From NCBI GenBank assembly GCA_037043235.1, contig JAWRVZ010000016.1:2041001-2105000 (forward strand): DNA of 64,000 nucleotides. The letters are read 5' to 3'. Source of the stretch: Rhodeus uyekii. Lineage: Eukaryota > Chordata > Actinopteri > Cypriniformes > Acheilognathidae. Numbering within the stretch: position 1 is the stretch's first letter; every line of letters starts with the position of its first letter. The translations under genes were made by a program, and so were the position numbers. The notes below the pieces were generated by a model. It was not told the origin of the DNA. It ran no database searches and worked only from the letters and a program-made list of their open reading frames with translations. Shown here piece after piece: positions 50,801 to 59,800 of this stretch.

Positions 50801-53800
50801 TATGGGATCCATCAAGACCTCTGTGGATCCACAGCGTCTAGCCTCTGCACTTCACGAGCCAAATGGACCACGGGCCGCACGGCAAGCGCCTCACCACCTC
50901 CAGCTACAGCACAACTATAATAAAAGTGAGGAACGCCATCTTATCAATATTTTGGCCTTATGTCATAATTACGTCTCTTAGTGTCACATGATCTTTTAGA
51001 AATCACTCTGATTTAACAATTAGGTCAGGATCTAATTGTTTATCCATCAGTTGTTAAATGTGCAGTATTATGTCCCTGTCTGGCTCAGCAACTGATGGAC
51101 ATCACTATTGATTTTGTGAACGATTGGAGAAGCTACTTAAACACTGTAGTGATCTTGGCCTGAACTATCCTATTGAAGTCTGTTCATCTGTGTCAGATAC
51201 TCACTTAATGAATGTACTGAATCAGATTAAAAGCCTCAATACAAGATTACATCTCATTCATCACGGGGAAATGACACAGCTCTCTATTATCGTTGTGTAA
51301 TTGCTGTTTTTGCGCTAATCAGAGCTGGTAGGAGGAACCTTTGCTACTTATTGACAACTGTGGAACTCTTTCAGGTGTTGTTGGTGGTAGAGAACAGTAT
51401 AAGAAGGGACAGGGCAGCCCAGGACCGAGGCAACAATGGTGTCAACACTGTAAAGTGGTAGTCCTGGGCACTGGCGTGAGGAAAATTAACAAAGATGAGC
51501 AGGGCAAAGCACAGGTAGGAATATGTGATTTTTTGTTTTGTTCTTAATGTATTCAAAAAGCCGTTTACAACCCATTTTATTCATGACATTTTGTGATATT
51601 TTATGTGAAATGTAGAGTGTGATTTTCTTTGACTTATTGGGAATTGATTGGATTAAATACAGTAGTACCTCAAGATACGAAAGGCTCAAGTTACGAAAGC
51701 AAAGACGAATAATTTTACTGCTCCACATGAAAGTCCGAGATTCGCCCCATAACAATTTTGAAACTCGCGCCGCACGCCGCCATCTTAGCTATAGTAGACT
51801 CGCCACCATCCTCCTGCTCTCCCATTGGTTCCTGATGGTAGCCAAGCCATGAGATCCAGACAGCATCCCTCCCAACATGCATCTTCTATACGTACATGCT
51901 GCCGTGCTTTAGCTCAGCCACTCCGCACCCCAAACTTTACTTTATCTGCCGTTTGTCCTCCTCCTCCTCTGCCGCCACGTTCGGAGATAGCCTCACCTCA
52001 TAGACATTTTACGTTATTTCATTGTTTATAGGTCAATTTAGCTTTATTATGAAATTTAATGGGGTGTTTTTGGAGGGCTTGGAACAGATTAGCCATTTTA
52101 CATGTAAAATGTGTTCCAAGATACGAAAAACTCATTATACGAAGGCCGCCTCGGAACGGATTAATTTCGTATCTCGAGGTACCACTGTAGTTATTTTGCT
52201 ATTAGTTACCATTAACCACTAGAATGCATGGCCTTGGTGACATCAGCAGAAAAGTCGTTTCAGAGGTGAAGCGAGTTACATTATTACAACGTCTCGTCCT
52301 CTGATTTCTCCCAGGAGTTATGTTCTGATGGGGGTTTGGTGTTCTGCAGTCATAGCTGTCTCATTCTGCACTCATCATCCTCTCAGTCCAATGGGAACAC
52401 AGACACCAAGGTTTGTTTGCTCTGTCATGATCCATATGCAAACAACTTTGAGACTGAGTGGTGCTAATTTTATTTAACCGATAGATGTATTGCTCTTGAT
52501 TATGCTAGATGAATGTTGTGCACGTTTCACGTTTCTGTATTGTATTTCCAGACATCTGTGGCTCTACTTTCTGAGAGTGCTTTGAAACAGAGTCCTTCTA
52601 AAATCCAGCACCAGTATAGCAACAACATGTCCTCGCTGGACGTCCACTGCCTGGCCCAACTCCAGCCCAAGCCTTCCCCTCCCTCTCCGAACCTTCACGC
52701 AGTTTTTACCCCCGTCAAAGCAGCTCAAGCGATCAAGACAGAATCCAAACTTGAAAGCATCTCGGAGAGCCATCTTAAAGTGATGGTTAAGCTGAATCCT
52801 CGTTCAGAGAGCCACATGGAAGACAAACCATGGCATCACGGCAAACGGTGGAAAGGCCTGCGCTGGCGAAAATGGACTGTACACATTGCGGTACCAAAAG
52901 TTGCCACCCAGGAGTCGGAAGTTGAGGAGCTCTTGCAGCAGCTCAACTCATCTCTGCGGCCGTGCTCAATCACCCGTGACCGGCGCCGCTGCTGTTTCTG
53001 CCAACAGATTGGCGATGGGATGACAGATGGCCCTGCCAGGCTGCTCAATTTGGACTTAGACACCTGGGTGCACCTCAACTGCGCCCTTTGGTCCTCTGAG
53101 GTCTATGAGACTCAAGCCGGCGCCCTGATCAACGTGGAATTGGCGCGTCAGCGTGGGCAAACAGTGGTTTGTGCGTTCTGCCAGCGCTTAGGCGCCACCA
53201 GTGGCTGCCATCGGCTGCGTTGCCTGAACATCTACCACTTCACCTGCGCCCTGCATGCTGGCTGTACTTTTTTTAAGGATAAGACGATGCTGTGCCACCA
53301 GCATCGCCCACGGGGAGCCGGCGCTGCAGCCGGCTTGCACTTAGAACATCAGCTGCGCTGCTTCTCTGTGTTTCGCCGTGTCTTCGTACAGCGCGATGAA
53401 CTGCGTCAGTTAGCGGCGGCCGTGCAGCAGCCTGAGCGCGGCCATACTTTCCGTGTAGGCAGTTTGCTTTTCCATGCGATGGGTCAACTGCCACCTGCCC
53501 TGGTGCCCACCTTCCACTCGTCTATAGCCATCTATCCACCAGGGTATGAGGCGAGCCGACTCTACTGGAGCATGCGGCACGGTCAGAAGCGCTGCCGATA
53601 CGTCTGCTCTGTTGAAGAGCATGAGGGGCGTCCTGAATTCAGCATCCGTGTGATAGAGCAGGGCTACGAGGATCTGGTGCTAACTGACACTACTGCTAAA
53701 GGTACAGCTGCCGCAGTCTCCATACACTGAAATAACAGCAGACAGGTTTCCTGAAAAGATTTCATAATTTTTGTAGCAAGTAGCTATAATTAGTCATAGT

Positions 53801-56800
53801 TTATTTCAGGCAAAACTACGGTAGCTTCTCTCTGGTTCTCCCTGTGACTGGAAGAAAAGACTACGAATATTATAAAATGTATTCTACATAGAGATGTACG
53901 CTGTGTACTTTCTTTCTTTAAAGACTTTATTAACTTATCAGCAAAATCCATCAGCCTTTATTTGATATATATCATCATACCGATTTTAAATACATATGTA
54001 TATTACATAAAAAAGTGTATTATAAATAAAACTATTCTAAAACAGTATTTTAAATTTACAGTTGCTTTGTTTTGTTGATAAAGGACTTAACGTCTTCAAA
54101 AGATATATTGATATATAGATATTTTTGGGGTTTTATTGAAATGTATGAGTGATTTGAACTGTGATTGATAAACATTAGCCTAAAACAACAGTTAAAATGG
54201 AAAACTAAAAGAATAACAAGACATGAAATCCCACTGAAACAGCTTTCATGTTCAGCAGTGGTTTAAAAAAACTTTAAGGCAGTGCCTTTTGTCTACAAAC
54301 CAAGTCATGTTTTGCCCACAATCTGCTGCCAATAGAAAGTCCACTTAAAAAACCCAAATGAAAGCGCTTTCAGTTGATTAAATCTGAAATGAATGTGAAA
54401 GGACCCAGTTCTTTGTGCATTCACATTGTAACTAAACTGACAAGTGGACTCAGATGCCTTTTTGTTGTGCACATATTGCATATCGCCCTGAGACCACACA
54501 AAACAAAACACTATTATGAGCCCCATATGTGTTCTGAATGTGTAATAGAGCACCAAGAAAAGCTGCCCCATATATATAACTAGGGACCTCATATATAATC
54601 AAATTCAGTTCAGAGTTTGATTAATTGTGTAAACCTCATTTAAAAAAAATAATAATAATCTCATCGGTCCTTCCAGACAGCAGGGTGATGTTTTTTTATT
54701 CGCTTGTGTGCTCATTCTCACCCATGTGTTGTAGGAGTCTGGGACAAGGTTCTTGGCCCCGTGGCTGAGAGGAGGGCTGAGACGGGCATGCTGAGACTCT
54801 TCCCTGTCTATCTGAAAGGAGAGGACTTGTTTGGGCTCACCATCTCAGCGGTTACCCGCATCGCTGAATCGGTATTTACAATAATTGCAACCTTAATATC
54901 ACTCACTGCATATAGTGAAATGTTATGGACAGTTTGTTACGATGAGCTCATTTTGTGAAATGTCACTCTGCTGTAGCTGCCAGGTATGGAGGCGTGCACA
55001 AGGTATCGTTTCCGTTATGGACGTAATCCCATGTTGGTGCTCCCACTGTCGATCAATCCCTCTGGCAGTGCCCGTTCTGAGTTGCAAACATTTCCCCATC
55101 ATGAGAGGTCAGTTTTCTGAAATTTTAATGAAATATTAGGGAAATTGTGCGTGCAAAAACTGGTTCATTGTCCATTACCACTAGTATAGAGATGTATGAA
55201 GCACAATTCACACAGAAATCACTTTCAAGTCAAGCAGCTTTCTATTGGTCAATGCAGTGAATTCACAAAATATTAAGCAAATTGTGCTTGGGCAAGTTTT
55301 TCCGCTATCTTAACTTTGTCGTGTCTCTTGACACCTACATCCTGTCGCCAACAGTCACAGTTGCTGTAAATAGCCAGTTCTCTAGTGGAATGAATAAGAT
55401 CATGTCACTGCAGTAGTACAGTAATGCTTTGAGATACGAGCATAATCCGTTCCAGGACGGAACTCGTAACTCAAATTGCTCGTATCTCAAATCATTTTCC
55501 CATAAGAAATAACAGAAGAAAAATGTATCCGTTCCGACCCTCTAAAAAACTCCCTTATTAGTGCTAATAACAATGGAAAATTGGCTTTTAATGGTTTTTA
55601 ATTGCTAAGAGACATACGGTACACACACACAAATTATAGTATATAAGGATTCCTGTGATATAAAATAAAATGTGTTTCTTACCTTCGATCCAGATGATAC
55701 AGTAGCGACAATGGCGGCATGAGCGGAGGAGGAGGAGGGAGGGATTACGTAAATTATGCAAATACAATACGGAAGTGTAGTGTTTCTTCACATGTAGTGT
55801 ATTGGATAGACTAAACACACAATAATGTATGCCTCAGAACCTCATATTTATTATTATTGAACACACATAACTTGTGCTACTTCCAGCTTAATACTCACTT
55901 GTCGCCCCCAGTAACCTCCCGCTGTAAAACCAAGGTGGCCTCTAGTGGAGATCATATGCAATTACCCCATAAATGAAGCAGCTTGAGCTTCTCCAAGTGC
56001 TTGAACACTTAGCGTCAGCGTCTGTAAGCTGCTCGTATCTCAAATATTTACTTGTATCTCAAAGCAAAAATTATCTCGAAGGCTTGCTCATATCTCGGAA
56101 TACTTGTATGTCAGGACACATGTATCTCAAGGTATTACTAAAATATTGTTTTCTTTATGTTTCTGCCATGTTCTCCTCTTCTACATGCTGACAAACTTGC
56201 ATTTACTCGCGCAGGCTGAAGATCCTCTCCGTATGGGCCAGAACATCTCGCTGCATCCAGAACTCCACCATAACGGAGAGCGGATCATCTCATAGCAAGC
56301 ACTTTGTGCACTCTAAGTCATCTCAGTACCGCCGGCTGACCAGCGACTGGAAGACAAATGTGTATCTGGCACACTCCCGCATCCAGGTGAGTCTGACCAT
56401 CTGATGCGTGTTTGTAAAAGCTGGCTGAAATTGCCAGGCTCATCTAATCGTCTGAAAGTGTAACATTTTTAAGGGATTCAGATTGACCTCATTGCATTGA
56501 ACTCGAGGAAGCCTTAAAATACTCAGTGTGCCTTGAGTGACTGCAGTTTCTGTTGTTCCTCTAAGAGCATCTTAATGATAAATGTCTCTGTGTTATTGGC
56601 ATTCCTCCCTCTGGCATGGTTGTGTGGTCATCTAAAAGGGCCACAGCTGATCCCGTGTCTCTTCCAGTTCCCTGCCAAGCTTTTTAAAACCGCACAGGCA
56701 TAAAAACAGCTACATCACTAAGATAAATCATTGAGACATATCTGATGTCTCATTCAGTCAGCTGTACAAGCCTGTGTATGCTAACTGAAGCAGTGTTGAA

Positions 56801-59800
56801 TGGAATGTACTTTGGTAAGTCTGCCAAAATTGTTTCCAGGCCATATTTTCTTCAAAAAAACATAAATTATATTTTGCAGATGGAAATGAAGGAATTATTA
56901 GGTTGATGGACATTAGATTTAGATTCTCATTACTGTACTGGAAAAATATAATTGTATTTTACTGTAAACATTCTGCACTACAATCATTTTTAATTTACTA
57001 CTACTACTATGATGTATTAAATCATTTAAATAATATTTTCCTGCATTACTTTAATGACAATAGGGGAGGAAATTAGCTTAATATTAACAAAAATATAATC
57101 ATTTAATATAAAACATTGTGTCTATTTAAAAGTATAATTGCTGACTTTATTCATTTATATTATTTACATTTATTTTAATGTTGGTGTAAAATATCACCCA
57201 GAGAAAACGGAGAAGTCTCTTCAGAGACAATCATTTTCAGGAGCTAAAAAAATTATATAATTTCTTTTTTTAAAATGCAGAAATATTTCTGTTTGTATTT
57301 GCTTGTAGTATTGATAAGTAGTTAACTAAAGTAAGTAAATGTGTGTGTACAGCCGTGGCCAAAAGATTTGAGAATGACACATTATGTTTCACTTCAGTGT
57401 TTTTCAGATTTCAGTCAATCTTTTTGTCAGATTTTACTAAGATCTACTGAAGTATAATCACAAGGATTTTATAAGTGTCAAAGGCTTTTATTGACAATTA
57501 CATTAAGTTAATGCAAAGAGTCAATATTTGCAGTGTTGACCCTTCTTTTTCAAGACCTCAGCAATTCGCATTATCATGCTGTCAATCAACTTCTGGTCCA
57601 GATCCTGACTGATGGCAGCCCATTCCTGCATTATCAATGCTTGGAGTTTGTCAGAATTTGTGGGATCATGTTTGTCCACCCGCCTCTTGAGGATTGACCA
57701 CAAGTTCTCAGTGGGATTAAGGTCTAGGAATTTTCCTGGCCATGGTCCCAAAATTTCAATGTTTTGTTCCTCAAGTCACTTAGTTCTCACTTTTGCCTTA
57801 TGGCATGGTGCTCCATCATGCTGGAAAATGCATTGTTCATCACCAAACTGTTCTGGGACGGTTGGGAGAAGTTGTTTTTACACCATTCTTTACAAACATT
57901 ATTTATAATGTTTGTCATTCTCAAAACCTTTTGCCACGGCTGTACCTGCTTAAACATACTTTCTCAGAATTGAGCTAAACCTGACAAAACCTCCCTTTGT
58001 GAATGTCCTCATACGTAAAATCAGTATAAAAATTAAGTTAATTGTAAAAATGCAGAAATTTTTGTATTCATAACTAGCTGTAAATAAAAACATTAGAAGT
58101 CTATGGGACATTGTGTGTGTGTGTGGTTTCTAGCCTTGGCTGTGGGTGCATGTCTAATGCATCTTGTGTCTGCAGGGTCTTGGGCTGTTTGCAGCACGTG
58201 ACATTGAGAAGCAGACCATGGTGATTGAGTACATGGGGGATATTTTGCGCACTGAGGTGGCCATGAGGAAAGAGCTGCTGTACAAGGCTAAGGTAACGCT
58301 CGCTCAACCAATGAGGGAATAGTGCTGAGAATAATGTTACCTTGACATGCTGTCTAAATGCATTTGTCTAAATCTGTGTGGATTTCTCCCACAGAACCGC
58401 CCAGCGTACATGTTCCGCATCGACAGTGAGCGAGTTATCGACGCAACCCACTCTGGAAGCCCTGCAAGGTGCGAAAATGAACTTGACCCGTCAAATCAGC
58501 CTTTAGATTTATACATGCAATGATGCATCACGGGCAATGTCAAACCTGGCGTATTACTGTTATTTTTTGTATTGTGTTATGTTTATTTATGTTTTAGGAA
58601 TACTATTTGAGGCACTAATATTAAAAAGTTTGGGGCATTTCACTAAGGAAAAAATACAGAAAAAATTGTAATATTGTGAAATATTATTACAATTTAAAAT
58701 ATCTGTTTTCTGTTTTAATACATTCAAAAATATTATTTATTTTTGTGATGCAAAGCTGAATTTGAAATCGTAGTGTATATCAGAACAGTCCCACTAAGTT
58801 TTAAATTGTGTATAAACGTTTTGTGCCATTGCTTTTCCCTGAAATTCAACTTAAAGTGCCTAGTGAATGATAAAGTGTTATACATAAATTGCTGTTGGAA
58901 AGTACAAAACGTGCTCTTGGATGCAAGTAAAAATGAAGTTAATTGATTTAATTTCTCATAGATATATCAATCATTCATGCTCTCCAAATTGTGTGGCTGA
59001 GGTTGTGACGTTTGAGCGGGGCCACAAAATTATCATCAGTGCCGCCCGCAGAATTGAAAGGGGAGAAGAGGTAAGACTGTACAAGTGTTATTTATTTTCA
59101 TGCACCCTAAATAATGCCCAAAAATCTAGCTTTGAAATGCAATTCTAGTGGTCTGAAGGATGCAGCGCACCATTGCAATCTGGCATGCTTTCAATGGGTT
59201 TTTTAATTTATGGGTATCGACCAATATTTGGATTGCTCATTTGTCTCATTTCCACTATTTGACACTATTAGGTTTTCTTTACCATCACCTGACAGATCTG
59301 TTGAATGAAGACCAGGAGTCAGAATTGCAGTCAATAGAAGAAATTTTAGTGAAGTTTAGTTTGCAGTTTCATCAGCAGAAGCTTCAGGTCTCACAAGGAG
59401 TTCGTAGGCCGCCCCACATACAATAACATTGTTACAGCAATTATACTCTAACAGAGGCTACTAACTACATTCAAATAAGAAAAAGGAAAAGAACATATGA
59501 AAATAAGACAAAGAAAAGATTATAGGTACAAATAAGAAAAAGAAAAGAATATATATACAAGCGGCAATGGATTTCCGAATCTTTCCCATTAGTCATTTAA
59601 AGGTACACTATGTAACTTTTGGTCCTCTAGCTGTTAAAAACAAAACCGTATGCATTTTGCAGAAGACCGTTGAATTGGCTGTGCTTTGGCTCCGCATGAC
59701 TGTTCAGAGATGTTTCCAGATGGAAAGGATCTCCAGCTGATTAGCGGAAGACATTACTGTAGCTCTACCCATTAATAGACACAGTGCTTCCTTGAAAATA

